From positions 2,224,501-2,288,500 of the forward strand of contig OX621166.1 of the NCBI GenBank assembly GCA_951640195.1: a stretch of 64,000 nt of DNA, given 5' to 3'. A program made the position numbers and the translations under genes. How positions within the stretch are numbered: the stretch's first letter is position 1; every line of letters starts with the position of its first letter. This document shows, in pieces, positions 30,371 through 42,158 of this stretch. The notes under the pieces were generated by a model. It did no database searches, was not told the DNA's origin, and worked only from the letters and a program-made list of their open reading frames with translations. The stretch is from Porpolomopsis calyptriformis (Eukaryota; Basidiomycota; Agaricomycetes; Agaricales; Hygrophoraceae).

Positions 30371-32532
30371 ATGGAGAAAGTCAGCGAGCGGTGGTCCCCT
30401 AACGGTATAACCTCTACATTCAAGGTGCTTCTCGAAGGAGATCGTCCCCCGTATCGTGAACAAGCAGTCTACTCCGATATTTGCGGTTTTGGGTGGCGAT
30501 TCGGCATTCGTGCTTGCTTAAAGACTACCCGCATTTACTTCAATCCCCACCTCTTGCAGTGCGCAGACTTTGGAATAATATCCTTGTCGGCAATACATAT
30601 ATCAGAGCGCGGGATTGCGACGAAGGTGCAACAAGAGCTTGACTATCGCCTCGACGGATGCAATCACTATCAATGTGGAACTCGACTCGCCACGAGATCC
30701 TGTAGTACATTTTACAAGGGTCTAGATGACGATCCTCCGGACAGAGATAACGACAATCCTTCATTCGCCTCTTACGCCGCCGATTATTTCGCCAAATCTC
30801 CTTTTCTCCAGCTTACTGTGGCCTTCCCAACCAGTTTGCGCCTTCCTCCCATCCCAGACCCTATCCCTTCTGAGACTAAGCGACTTGTGAATGAGCTTTT
30901 ACTTGGCCGTCTATCTGTCGACACCAAATTTTTCCTGTTCTCTCGTCGGATGCCGTCTAGGAGAGCAGGTAGTCCCTTACCCCTGTTTATGAGTAGTTCG
31001 GTTCTCAAGGGTCTCAAGGGTCATTTATCATACTTGGATACGTGTCAGTCACCTTTCACAGCGGTTGATTTTTGAGACCTGATCTTCACGCCTCCAGTAT
31101 TGTTTGAGGAAGGATTTAAAGAGTCAACCCCCGTTGATCTTTTAACTACTGAAGCAGAGCTTCAGGATGATTCGTACTATGAATCGGACAGTGACCTTGA
31201 ATCCAATTCGCAAGACAACTATGAATCTTGTGATTCTGAACAATCGTCTGATATTGGAGATACCCCAAGTGAGTTAATCCAGCGTTCTTGGTAACATTCG
31301 ACCAACATTCGAGTGAGACTTAGCCAGTAGCCTGCCTCCAAGGGATGCCTTATGCAAGTCGCTAAAACCCGACACTTCTTCGACCTATGTCAGTCAAACA
31401 AGCAGGCCTATTACCGAAGCTCCCTCTAATGAGGTACCAAGCTCCAGTCAATTGAATGGAGTTCAGCACGGCGGACATCCTCAACAAATGGGACGCATAA
31501 TTTCAAAAAAACATACAGCATTTGCAACGTATGCCTACCTCATCATTGACCTTTCTTCCTTAATTCATTTCTAATTGTAGGTGGAGGGCGCTCTTGTTTT
31601 ACTTGCATACCAAAGACATCAGTTTTTCTCCCCTGAAGTCAAGGCGTACAATACCTCCTCCGCTCTCACATGAAACAACGGTAGACGAACTCTCAAAAAC
31701 GCCCTCATGCTCACCAAAGTCTATGTATCGTCTTGCAAATGAGGTAACGCAAATTTACTGCTACACTCAGACCCTCCACAATTTATCCGGGTCCAAACAG
31801 ATTGGCTTGACGGATTTAAAGGAATTGGCATTCCAGGCAATCGCATCTGACTTGACCGAGGACAATATTGTACGAGAGTTATTTTCTGAATTCACTTGCA
31901 GGTCTAGACAGTTGTTGTCATCATCATCGGCTTTGGCACTCACAACTGATCACAGGCATCCTGAGATTCAGGCGATGGAAATTGAAACGTTGAGCCGTTA
32001 TTATAAGACGCCTGATGTGGCCAAACAGATGGAGGAGATGGCCGAACTAGTCGTTAAAGGTTCACTTCCGCACAGTCTAGAACTTGTCAAGTTCTTGTTC
32101 GGGCACATAAATCTTGATGGTAGGTTGTTGTTGTTATTCAAGGTTGTCCGATTAAAATCACTAGCTCGCCGTCCGATATGTCGCTCTAGCTCTCCCGAAG
32201 GCGAAACAGTCAAACGAGAGGGGATAGAGGCGATACCAGTGGCGATTCCAATGGACAGCAAAGTGCGTTCTATTTATTGTCAGATTGGATCTCAGGCTGA
32301 TTGCATGAGTCGGTGGTATGCAGAAGCAGAAGAAGAAGAAGAAAGGTTACAGATAATTGTCGAAGGATCATCTCTGCACTGTTCGAGAGTCATTCAGTCT
32401 TTACTCAGTTTTCTCAATGCTAAATGGGGTTTAACCTTGATACACTCGTACTGCTTCAAGCGTGGTATAAATGCGCTTGCAAACTGTGTGCGTCGCTCAC
32501 CTTCTGTCACCTCGCGTTTGTTGGAACAGTGA
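30371..32532 (+). CDS. BTB/POZ-domain protein, array copy 1
   Basis: Six exons: 30371-31043, 31098-31268, 31324-31528, 31581-31743, 31801-31901 and 31956-32532, 629 residues. An N-terminal domain of about 170 residues (MEKVSERWSPNGITSTFKV, CGFGWRFGI) looks like a beta-rich MATH-type fold, by inference only. The BTB fold then starts with VDTKFFLFSRRMPSRRAG and LSYLDTLLFEEGFKES, is interrupted by an acidic linker (YESDSDLESNSQD) of variable length, and resumes with WRALLFYLHTKDISFSPLKS, CSPKSMYRLANEIGLTDLKELAFQAI and NIVRELFSEFT. BTB proteins usually dimerise and act as CUL3 ubiquitin-ligase adaptors. This copy has a C-terminal extension of about 130 residues with an EEEE stretch that the other copies lack. 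Confidence 0.85.
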
Positions 32533-32870
32533 CAGGTCAAAGGTCAAAGTTGATGTCACATTTTGGCATCCGGATCCAATACCCTTGCCTTCGGATCTTT
32601 CATGGATGACCGGTCAGCCAGTGGACGGCCTCCAGTTTTCAACGTGTAAAGTCTCGTTGTTCAGGTATATCGATCCTTTTCCTTTCCTGGACCGATCACT
32701 TATGATCGTGTGAAAACACTCAGTTTGTTGGGTCGGTGTGCGATCAGACCGAAAACGTCGCGTGTTGTGAGTGTGCAGCTGACGGTCATTGCTTTTTTCG
32801 CCCAACTAAAAGTGGAGCTGCCCAAGTCACGAAAAACTTTCCTTCCCAACTACCCATTCTCAGCTTTATC
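32533..32870. promoter_or_regulatory. Upstream region of BTB copy 2
   Basis: Related to 30080-30370 and 39580-39818, ending in the same arrangement (GTGAGTG.GCAG-type sequence, then CTCAGC.TTATCATGGAGAAAA at the start codon). It is best read as a duplicated promoter and 5' UTR. Confidence 0.45.
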
Positions 32871-34578
32871 ATGGAGAAAATCAGCGAAACATGGTCCTCT
32901 AACGGTCTAATCTCCACGTTCATGGTCCTTTTTGAAGGGGATCATCCTCTGTGTCTCAACCAAGGGACAGTTTACTCAGATGTTTGCGGTTTCGGGTGGC
33001 GATTCGGCATTGAGGCTGAGTATTCAAACATACGCATTTCCTTCGATCCCAACCTCTTGCAGCACGCAAATCTTGGCACCCTAGAAGTGACTGTAATAAG
33101 CAAATCTAATTCCGGGATTGTGGCAAACGAGCCTCACAAGATCAGACATTCTCTGTCGGGGTACGATGGATACCACAGGAGCCAACCTTCAATTGTGGAC
33201 TATGCCATCGATAATATTGCTAGATGTCCTCTTCTCGAGTTTACTTTGACATTCCCAACCAATCTATCCCTCCCTGCACCTCTCTCTGTCCAGACTAAGC
33301 GACTTTTAAACAATTCTTTACTCGGCGACGAATCCACCGACACAAAGTTTTACCTGTTCTCTCGTCGGATGCCTGGAAGGAAAGCAGGTCATCCTTTACC
33401 CTTATTTACAAGCAGTTCCATTCTCAGGGGACAATCATCGTACTTGGACACATGTCAGTCGTCTACTTACGCTTTTAAATTTTTGAGATCTGACCTTCAC
33501 TGTTCTAGTATTATTTGATGACGGATTTAGAGAGTCAACTTACGTTGATCTTTCGACTGCCGTTATACCAGAGTCTGTAGATGATGAGTACGATTACGAG
33601 TCAGACAGTGACCTTGAATCCATATCGCTGGGCGATTCGGACGTGTCTGAATCTTTGGCTGCTGATTCTGATATTGAACATACCCCAAGTAAGTCAGTTC
33701 AACACCATCGGAAACAGGTGACTGACGTCCCGGTCAGGTTTACCTGGTAGCCCGCCAGCAGGAGATATCCCATACTATTCGACACCGGATAGTCCAGCTT
33801 CAATCAATCCTGGCCCAACAGGTTGGCCTACGGCGGAAGATGACCCTTCACTTACCATTGACGGATCAAGTTCTGACCAATCCAGTGACCAAAGTGGGCA
33901 TCATCCGCGAATGGGACGGATGATTTTCAGAAAGCATACAGCATTTGCAACGTATGTCTTCCCCTTCCCTGACTCTTGCTCGCCGCTTCTTATCACCAAG
34001 TGTAGATGGAAAGCGTTCTTGTTTTATTTGCATACCAAAGACATCAAATTCACAACCCTGAAGTCAAGGCGTGCGTTACTGTCACCTGAAGCACCAGTGA
34101 TAGATGCACGCTCACAGACCCCTTCATGCTCGGCAAAGTCTATGTATCGTCTTGCAGATGAGGTAATGTATTTCACTATTATATAACATCTTCAACAATT
34201 CGCTGGTTCCAAACAGCTCGACGTGAAAGATTTAAAGGAACTGGCATTCAAGGCAATCGAATCTGGCATAACTGAGGACAATGTTGTACAAGAGTTGTTT
34301 TCAGGCTTTACGTCCAGGTCTCGTCTAGAGCGTTTTTGCGACATCCAGTTTTGCCACTCACAGTCTATTTTAGGTACCCCCCAATTCGAGTGATGGAGAT
34401 CCAGGCGTTAGGTCGTTGCTATAATAAGCCTGGTGTGGTTGAAGAGCTGAAGCGTATGGTGCCGCTCCTTCTCGTCGGTTCACATACACACACTTTAGAA
34501 GTGGTCACATCGCTGTTCAGTCGGCTAAACCCTGACCGTGAGTTGTTTTATTCCTTAGTCGAAACTGGATTCTGCTAA
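32871..34578 (+). CDS. BTB/POZ-domain protein, array copy 2
   Basis: Six exons with the same phases as copy 1: 32871-33453, 33509-33688, 33737-33950, 34006-34162, 34217-34317 and 34374-34578, 479 residues. The N-terminal domain has MEKISETWSSNGLISTFMV and CGFGWRFGI; BTB parts are TDTKFYLFSRRMPGRKAG, SSYLDTLLFDDGFREST, WKAFLFYLHTKDIKFTTLKS, SAKSMYRLADEV and DLKELAFKAI. The acidic linker is YDYESDSDLESISLGDSD. It is closest to copy 4 (shared FDPNLLQ.ANLGTL and YPPIR.MEI.ALGR.YN.PGVVE). No frame damage is seen, so I take it as functional, probably a CUL3 adaptor. Confidence 0.85.
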
Positions 34579-35864
34579 CCTGCCATCTGTCGCATCATCA
34601 ACACTCGTTGATCCTCCATCTGGTTTGCAATACAAGGTAAGTTCTCTCCAAGCTACTCAGCTCGTGCGTAGGCTAATTTATCTCCAGAGTTGTCAAGTAT
34701 ATCAAGTGAACTGGGTGTGTGACATCCATACTCCAATGGCAATCACTAAATTCACGTTATTCAAGATTGAAATGGAATAGGAACGATTGGAATCTGTGGA
34801 AGGTATACAAAGTCATCTAGTACGATCTGTGTCTTGTAAATCATCTTGGAACAGCCTTGATCAGTTGGTTGAACGTCAAGTGAGTCCCTGTATGATATAT
34901 TGCAGCCCTTGATCCATAAAGCCAAAACCACCTTGGTTGTGGACAAAACCCATGAGCAATGGTGCTCGCAGAATAATCACCACTTTCGGAATTCAATCGA
35001 GGGTGAACGGTCTTTCGTGCATTGACTTTCCAGGCTAGGTTAGAGATGCACATCTGAACAAGGCTTTGACCCTCACCTCATATCGCATCTCTCACCCTGT
35101 CTGCAAGAGAAAGATCCAAGCCTAGCAAATGACATATCCAGCCCCCGAAAACCCAAAGTGATCCAACTGACACCTGTCGAAATCTTGGGTGGTAAGACTC
35201 TTTGCAGGCAGAATCGTACAAATACTGGGATATGGGCAGAGCAACTTGAAGTACTTGGGTTGTGTCTGACATATCAGAAGACTTGCCTGGATTTTACGGC
35301 TAGGTGAGGGATAAAATGCGTACAATTTCGTCCACAATTGTCACTCAAACAATCTCAGGTACCCTAAAATCAAAGAAACGGATATCAAAAGTATCATAGA
35401 AGGTCTCTGTTTAAGCGATGAGGTCTAGAAGTCCTGTGGGTGGCCTATTGTAGAGGAAACGGGGGCTGGTCATTGCAAATTCCCATATATTGTCGTAAGT
35501 TACATCTCACTCTATACAATGCACCGATACTGCACATTGGGTGGCCAACGCAGTGCTGCTACAGATCTTTCTGATATTTCGCCAGAGCCCGCCCGAATGA
35601 CTTATGGCCACGCGGACAGGTTCAGTAATAATCTAACCGTGACCCCCAACAGTAGTTGTGTTCACAACCCAAGTGGAGTAAGTGAATAGCATTGTGAACC
35701 ACTGAATTAAACTGATCGCTAGAACTGTGAAGTCACCTTGTAATGACTCATACGATTGGATAAGGCTCAATCGATCCATTAAATTTTTGGCCTCAATGTT
35801 TAAACGTGTAATGATGGGTTAAAACCAGAGCGACTCAACCACGTAGTTCTCCCAGAAAGCACTC
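34579..35864. pseudogene. Intergenic with a BTB 5' relic
   Basis: 34700-35000 parallels 41690-41930 after copy 4. Near 34908 a broken frame still reads like the BTB N-ter start (GACAAAACCCATGAGCAATGG against ATGGACAAAATCAGTGAGAG). No other domain is left. 35050-35860 has no recognised gene on either strand. Confidence 0.4.
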
Positions 35865-37419
35865 ATGGAAAAGGTCAGCGAACAATGGTCTACCAACGGA
35901 ATAACTACAGTGGTCAAACTGCAACTTGGCGCCCCAGTCTCCTTAGAATGTGGTCTTGGATGGAAATTTCAGATTCGACAACCAAAAGCTAGCAGGTCCG
36001 GAGGCGGCCAATGGCAACTTCTCTTCCATCCATTCCGCTTGATGCAGGCTGATTTGGGGACTTTGACATTATCTGCGAGTCAAGAATCCAACCATCAAAA
36101 TGCGGTTCAACATTCATATTCTCTCCCACTCAACCATAGCCACAGTGATGTTATCGCATCTTTCAGCACTGCTGATATCCAGATGGACCCTTTTCTCCAT
36201 CTTACAGTAACACTCCCGAGTCTGCACTTCCCAGTCAGCCCTCAAGCGATCATCCCCCCAAAAATTATGCGAATTCTAAATCAAAGTCTGGGCGAAGACT
36301 TCACCGACACCAAGTTTTATTTATTCTCTTGTCGCACGCCATCTGGGAGGATGAGTCGCCCTCGACCACTGTATGCAAATAGTGCACTTCTCGAAGGACA
36401 CTCATCATATCTTGATACATGTCAGCCATTTACCATCATTGAGTTTTTGTGAAATTAATGTTCGCGCCCTTAGTGTTGTTTACAAAAGACTTTGCAGAAT
36501 CTGTTCTGCGGGATGATCCATCAGCTGTCATGCCCGAGACTGATTCTCACGTATACGACTATGAATCTGATAGCGACATTGATGAGGACCTGGATCCCGG
36601 TGACAAATTAGATGGGCTCAACGATCCATCTTTAGGAGGTGAGTGGTCTTTAAACTACATGAAAAACAACTTTCAATTGGTTTAATCAAGCTTGGGGACA
36701 TGGTCATCAACAAACGAGACGTGTGATTCCCATACTTGGTACGGCTCACGCTACGTAAGTTTACTCTCTTCCTGGGTCATACACTCTCAAGTGTCTTCCT
36801 TATTAGATGGAGGGCTTTCCTATTCTATTTGTATACCAAAGAACTTGTTTTCTCAGCCCTCAAGTCGAGCCCAATGAGAGTCCCTAATGATTCGCAGCCT
36901 GTGGATGACCCAGAGGAGCCCCGACAACTGATAGCATCAAGGACACCCTCATGCTCACCAAAATCCATGTATCGTCTGGCAGATTTGGTAAGATAATGCT
37001 ACTCTCACGGATACCCTTACATGACCTGATATAAACAGATCGGAATGGAAGATCTAAGGAAACTTGCTTTTCAAGCGATCGATGCAAACTTGTTCGAAGA
37101 GAACATCATAGAAGAGTTATTTTCTGAATTTACGTCCAGGTTTGGCAGAAAGTTTGTATTTGCATCCATCCATCTGCTCATAATCAACCTCAGGTACCCT
37201 GAGGTGAGGGAAATGGAAATGGACGCGCTTTGCCGATACTATGATTCACCTTTTGTATCTGAGTGGCTGCTAAAGATGTTGGAGAAGACGACAAGTGGTT
37301 CATTTGCACGTGGCCACGATATCTTTGCATCATTGCTCAAGAAATTAAAACCTCGTGAAAGAAACCCAGAGGAGCATTCGGAGATACCCAATTTGGAGGA
37401 CGGGATGGACTGTAAATAG
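35865..37419 (+). CDS. BTB/POZ-domain protein, array copy 3
   Basis: Exons 35865-36420, 36474-36638, 36691-36754, 36807-36987, 37039-37139 and 37194-37419, 430 residues. This is the most diverged member: its N-terminal domain reads MEKVSEQWSTNGITTVVKL with a shortened loop, and the BTB start is TDTKFYLFSCRTPSGRMSRPRPLYANSALLEG, the canonical Agaricomycete form (RPRPLYANSALL). The linker is YDYESDSDIDEDLDPGD. Later parts are WRAFLFYLYTKELVFSALKS, CSPKSMYRLADLIGMEDLRKLAFQAI and EELFSEFTSRYPEVREMEM. All exon joins keep frame. It may represent the ancestral copy; role as for copy 1. Confidence 0.85.
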
Positions 37420-37619
37420 TTTTCAGTTTTGCTCCTATGTCATTCCCATGTTGTTTCCATCCCACAACTGTGCAATCAGAGCGGTGTCCATGTAGTAATT
37501 TCTTCGATAGATTGTATCAAGGTACATGAGCTTTTTCCAATATTTCACGTATACAGTTCCTCCAGGGCATCCACATTCACACCTGCACACAAAGTACCAT
37601 GGATGTCGACATTAATCGA

Positions 37620-39303
37620 TTAGTTTCGACATGTCTCATTGTACTTGAGAGTAGCTTCTAAAAGACCAGTTGATGGTGGACACTCAGGAGATGGGATCAA
37701 TGTTTTAGGACACCGTGATTGCAAGTGATGCACGGATATCGATCCGATGGGAGCCATGTCAACCAGGGGGTTGGGAGGTTCACCATGGAAGGGCAGGTAG
37801 ATGTTAACCGGGATTTGCGCGTTATTATATTCCCTAGTTCGCATCGCCGTAGTTAGAGATTGACTTCAAATGAGTGAAAAAAGGCTTACCTGCGAGCATG
37901 GCCTGTAGAAGTTCTTGGGTGATTTCTTCTCCAGCAATGTCGTCCTTTCTGGCATTCAAGCTATCAATTTCCGTCCAACATTGTTCTCTTACAATCTATG
38001 AAGATTAATGATCGATAAGTGAGCATTCGAGATAAGTAATCAATCACGTTTAGAATGCCCCAAACCTCCTTTATATTATGCGCTCGGACCCTTTCAAGTA
38101 GGAATCCTGGTTCATCCGGTGGGGATAAAACCAATCGTAATGGCGGGTGCAGTGAAGTCGGGGGGTACTGGGCCCAATATTATCCATCTGTTGTATCCAC
38201 GGAAGGATAAAGAAAATTCGACATACATGTACAGTGGTATAGCACACCCCAGCCATGGTCACCGTCGGATTCAGCTGTTGAAGGTGGATGTCAAAATAGG
38301 TTCTACCGTTGACGACAGGGCTTACAAGAACATCCACCCAACTCCTTGAGGCAAACGGTAATATCCCAGCTGTACCCAGATGGTCTATTGCGCTCAGTGG
38401 GTTGACAATGAGCTCCATATCTCGCATCCTTGACTGACTCATGACGACGCCTTGGTATTTTCCCCCATCAGTGAAGTCAAGAATCCAGGTATGTTGACTG
38501 AGACCTTGGATAATGTTAGGTTGTTTCATCAAAGACAGACCCGAATCAATGGCTTGCGGAAACACATGGTCGATTTCGGGGGTGTCCAGGACAAGAGGAA
38601 ACGAGGGACGAGGGGAGATCCTTGGCAACGCGGAAGGGTACAGAGGTGGGTCAGAGACTGGAGAAAGGGAAAGTGTCGCTATCGTCGCTCCGCGGAGGCG
38701 TGGATGAACAGATAATTGTTCTTTTATGCAAGGGATAGGACTGTCGAATGGTAAAAGATCAAGGCCAGATTGGTCAGACGAGGAGGAAGGGAATGAATTC
38801 CTAAGGGTTAAGTAGGCAAGAGGAGAAAGATAAATCAGAAAAGAAATTGAGGGCGAATTTAGGCAAAGGAGAGGGAGTGCGTGTGAAACGGTGGAGGAAG
38901 ATATCAAGCAGAGCTTGAGTGATGGGTAGTGATCTGTGAAATTAACAGGTTAAAGTCTATTGATATACAAGCATGTTCGCAGGACATACGAAGCGACAGA
39001 TTCCGCTTCATTTCTCGCAAACGACCCAACCAATGAGCTTAGATCAAGCATGTCAACAAACCATCGTATGCCAGTTTCCCCCATCGCCAGCTTGTCCAGC
39101 ATCACAAGAAAGTTAAGGTGTTGGACAATAACTTGACCCAAACGAGCAGCTTCCTTAGGTTGTCGTATCTCTTCGCTCCTTTGAACTTCGGTGCAAAGCT
39201 CTTTACACTTTCGGCTAGCAACGAGTCCAAGAAGGCAGATGCTTTGGTGGCGGCACTGGATAGGTCATCGAGAACCGCGTAGGATGTCTGGCACCAACAC
39301 ACG
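37620..39303 (-). pseudogene. Truncated MED1 duplicate
   Basis: About 1.6 kb nearly identical to the 3' two thirds of the MED1 gene at 42159-44604, for example 38071-38620 against 42771-43320. The 5' end starts abruptly inside the sequence for KTSYAVLDDLSSAA and lacks the first exon and the LGGKVIVIDIDF region. There is no start codon or promoter, and the junction at 39303 runs into BTB-like sequence. At the 3' end the frame stops early (LEATLKYNETCRN) compared with the longer copy, and a block encoding LDGYTWEIDS is deleted near 37975. It is a dead partial duplicate, probably recent because identity is still high. Confidence 0.85.
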
Positions 39304-39818
39304 ATTTATCACGGGTATCCTCAGATTCAGGCGATGGAGATGAAGGAGTAGGTTATCGATCGTCCGCTTCCACACAGTCTGGGAGTTGTCAAGTTCTTGT
39401 GCGGTCACTCGAGAAAATATTACTTACACATGCTCCCCCGAGCGTATAGAACGTACTTGCAAAACCAGTTTCTTGAACCGATGGCACATTTGGATGTGAT
39501 CCTACAACTCTTCACCCAGTCACCGCATTCGGAGCTTTTACGAATGACAATGCAGGCACCTCAAGTTCCAGACCTGCAAAAATTTGTCAATCGCCCATAT
39601 CAATCTTATCGAGTGTTCCTTTTCTTGGACTGATCGATGCCTGTCATGTGAAAGCAGTCAGTTTTGGGGTCAGTATGCGACCAGGCCGAGAACATCGCGT
39701 TTTGTGAGTGGGAGATTTTCTGTGCGCCGCCGACACTTCTTGCTTGTCCATGCCCAACTAAAAGCGGTCACGGCAACTTTCTTTCTCCACACCAGCCTCA
39801 GTTGTTCTCGGCTTTACC
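39304..39818 (+). pseudogene. Chimeric junction: BTB 3' exon fragment, then BTB promoter copy
   Basis: 39316-39410 matches the last exon of BTB copy 1 (31956-32100): TATCCTCAGATTCAGGCGATGGA, then CTTCCACACAGTCTGG.A.TTGTCAAGTTCTTGT, with a deletion and a stop. It is fused directly to the broken 5' end of the MED1 duplicate. 39580-39818 is a copy of the BTB upstream region and probably serves copy 4. Confidence 0.65.
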
Positions 39819-41607
39819 ATGGAGAAAATCAGCGAAAAATGGTCCTCCAATGGTCTAACTTCCATGTTCAAGGTGGTTTATGTAGGAGGGCGCCCTCGAT
39901 GTCATGGCCAAGGAAGGATTTACTCAGATATTTGCGGTTTCGGGTGGCGATTCGGCATTGAGGGTGATTATTCAAACATACGCATTTACTTTGATCCCAA
40001 CCTCTTGCAGTACGCAAATCTTGGCACCCTACAAGTGACTGCAATACGCAAACTTGATTCCGGGATTGCGGTAAATAAGCCACATGAGATCACTCATGTC
40101 TCGAGGTACACTGGATACAGTAACAACCCAGTTATACTTGCGTCCTATACTACCAGCGAACTCACCACAACTCCTCTCTTCGAGTTCACTGTGACACTTC
40201 CAACCAGTATACACCTTCCCCTTCCCAAAAATCCCATCTCTCCCGAGATTATGCGACTTCTAAACAATTCTTTACTTGGCGGCGAATCCATCGACACAAA
40301 ATTTTACCTATTCTCTCGTCGGATGCCTGGCAAGAGAGCAGGCCGTCCTTTACCGCTATTTTCGAGTAGTTCTATTCTCAAGGGACAATCATCATACCTG
40401 GACACATGTTAGTCATCTACCAAGCTGTCGATGTTTTTATAGATCTGACCTTCACTCTTCCAGTGTTGTCTTCCGAGGGATTTAAAGAGTCAACTTCCGT
40501 TGATCTTTCGACTGCCGTTATATCAGAGTCTCTAGATGATAAGTATGATTATGCATCAGACAGTGATCTCGAATCCATATCGCCGGATGATTTGGGCGAT
40601 GGCGATCATTTGTTTGCTGGCTCTGATATTGAAGATACTCGAAGTAAGTTAGTTCAGCACTACCTGAAAGACGTAAATGACATCCTGGTTAGGCTTACCC
40701 AGTAGCTCCTCAGCGATGGAACTCCCATTCTATTCGCCAACATCAGACGGTTCAGTTTCAAACAATTCTGGTCCAACATATTGGCCAACAACCAAAGATG
40801 TCTCTTCCCATTCCCATAAGGGATCAAGATCTGGCCAACCCAACAGAGTCCAGCAATGTAGACATCGCCCGCAAATGGGACGGATGATTTTCAGAAAGCA
40901 TACAGCATTTGCAACGTATACCTACTCTTTTCTCGGCTTTTGTTCGCAATTCTTATTATCAATTCTAGATGGAGAGCGTTCTTGTTTTATTTGCACACCA
41001 AAGAGATCAAATTCTCAACACTGAAATCAAAGCGCACATTGTCTCCTGAAGCACCAGTGACAGATACACTCTTACAGATCCCTTCATGCTCGCCAAAGTC
41101 CATGTATCGTCTTGCAGATGAGGTAACGTACATTCCTTTCCATACATATCATCCTCTTAAGTTTACTAGGCCAAAATAGCTCGGCATGAACGATTTAAAG
41201 GAATTGGCATTCCAAGCGATTGCTTCAGGCCTGACCGACAAAAATGTTGTACAAGAATTATTTTCTAGTTTTACGTCCAGGTCTGGTGTAGATACTTATT
41301 GCAACATCCAGTTTTGGCACTCACGATCTGTTTTAGGTATCCCCCAATTCGAACAATGGAGATCAATGCGTTAGGTCGTTATTATAATACACCTGGTGTG
41401 GTTGAACAGATAAAGAGTATGGTGCCGCTCATTGTCACTGGTTCACATCCGCACACATTAGAAGTTGTCACATTCTTGCTCAGTCAGCTGAATCCCGACG
41501 GTGAGTGGTTTATTTATCCGCATGATCTAAATCAGATTTTGCTAACTTGCAATCTGTTACATCATAAAACGCTCGTCGATCCTCCATCTGGTTGTAATAC
41601 AAGGTAA
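39819..41607 (+). CDS. BTB/POZ-domain protein, array copy 4
   Basis: Exons 39819-40407, 40464-40643, 40693-40915, 40969-41122, 41180-41280 and 41337-41607, 505 residues. The N-terminal domain starts MEKISEKWSSNGLTSMFKV and contains CGFGWRFGI and FDPNLLQYANLGTL. BTB parts are IDTKFYLFSRRMPGKRAG, SSYLDTLLSSEGFKEST, WRAFLFYLHTKEIKFSTLKS, CSPKSMYRLADE and LGMNDLKELAFQAI. The linker reads YDYASDSDLESISPDD. The second exon has exactly the length of copy 2's (180 nt). No frame damage; likely a CUL3 adaptor like its neighbours. Confidence 0.85.
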
Positions 41608-42158
41608 CTTCTCTCGAAACTACTCGGCTAGTTATATTGGCTAATTTATCTCTAGGATTGTTAAATTGAACCGGGGGTATGACATCTCGATCGCGCACAT
41701 TACTCAGGATTGAAAAGGGTTGGCATCTGCAGAAGGTATGGAAGCGGAAGGCGATCCATGAATTGTAAACCATTTTGGAACACTCATCGCCGCTTGGCTG
41801 AATGTAAAATGACGGTAGTACTGAGTAGACTTGCCCTGTATGACATTGAAACCAAACGTCGCCTTTCTTATGGACAAAATCAGTGAGAGATGGTGCGCTC
41901 GCGGAATGACAACCACTTTCAAATATCCACATCGGCGAATCCAGAACGGCATCTTAGAATATTTACTGTAGCGAATCCAGTGGAGCATTTTGGAATATTC
42001 GCTGTGGCGAATGGAGGAGTGTCTTTTGAATACTCCGTGTGGCGAAACCTTCTGCGTTTCACGGGCTATATCAATGATTCCCATCACACACAAATATGTA
42101 GTAATACACCCCATCATCCTCAGAGTGGGTTCAATGGTTTAATTCCTTCGATGTACGG
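41608..42158 (+). pseudogene. BTB N-terminal relic downstream of copy 4
   Basis: At 41870 an ATG opens MDKISERWCARGMTTTFK, plainly the N-terminus of the BTB family. It then runs straight into a 36-bp tandem repeat (41935-42041) and stops. The preceding 41690-41870 parallels 34700-34900. From 42050 to the MED1 stop codon nothing else is seen. Confidence 0.6.
41935..42041 (+). repeat. 36-bp tandem repeat, three units
   Basis: Three units of 36, 36 and 35 bp, each opening GCGAAT(CC/GG)AG and containing (A/G)GAATATT or TGAATACT near position 22-30. They begin 65 bp after the start codon of a BTB N-terminal relic. Unit 1 to unit 2 identity is about 70 percent by eye. Confidence 0.7.

Noticed and set aside
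38119..38715. Plus-strand open frames opposite the MED1 copies (also 42819-43403)
   Set aside because: They are antisense shadows of MED1 exons; both appear only because the MED1 sequence is duplicated.
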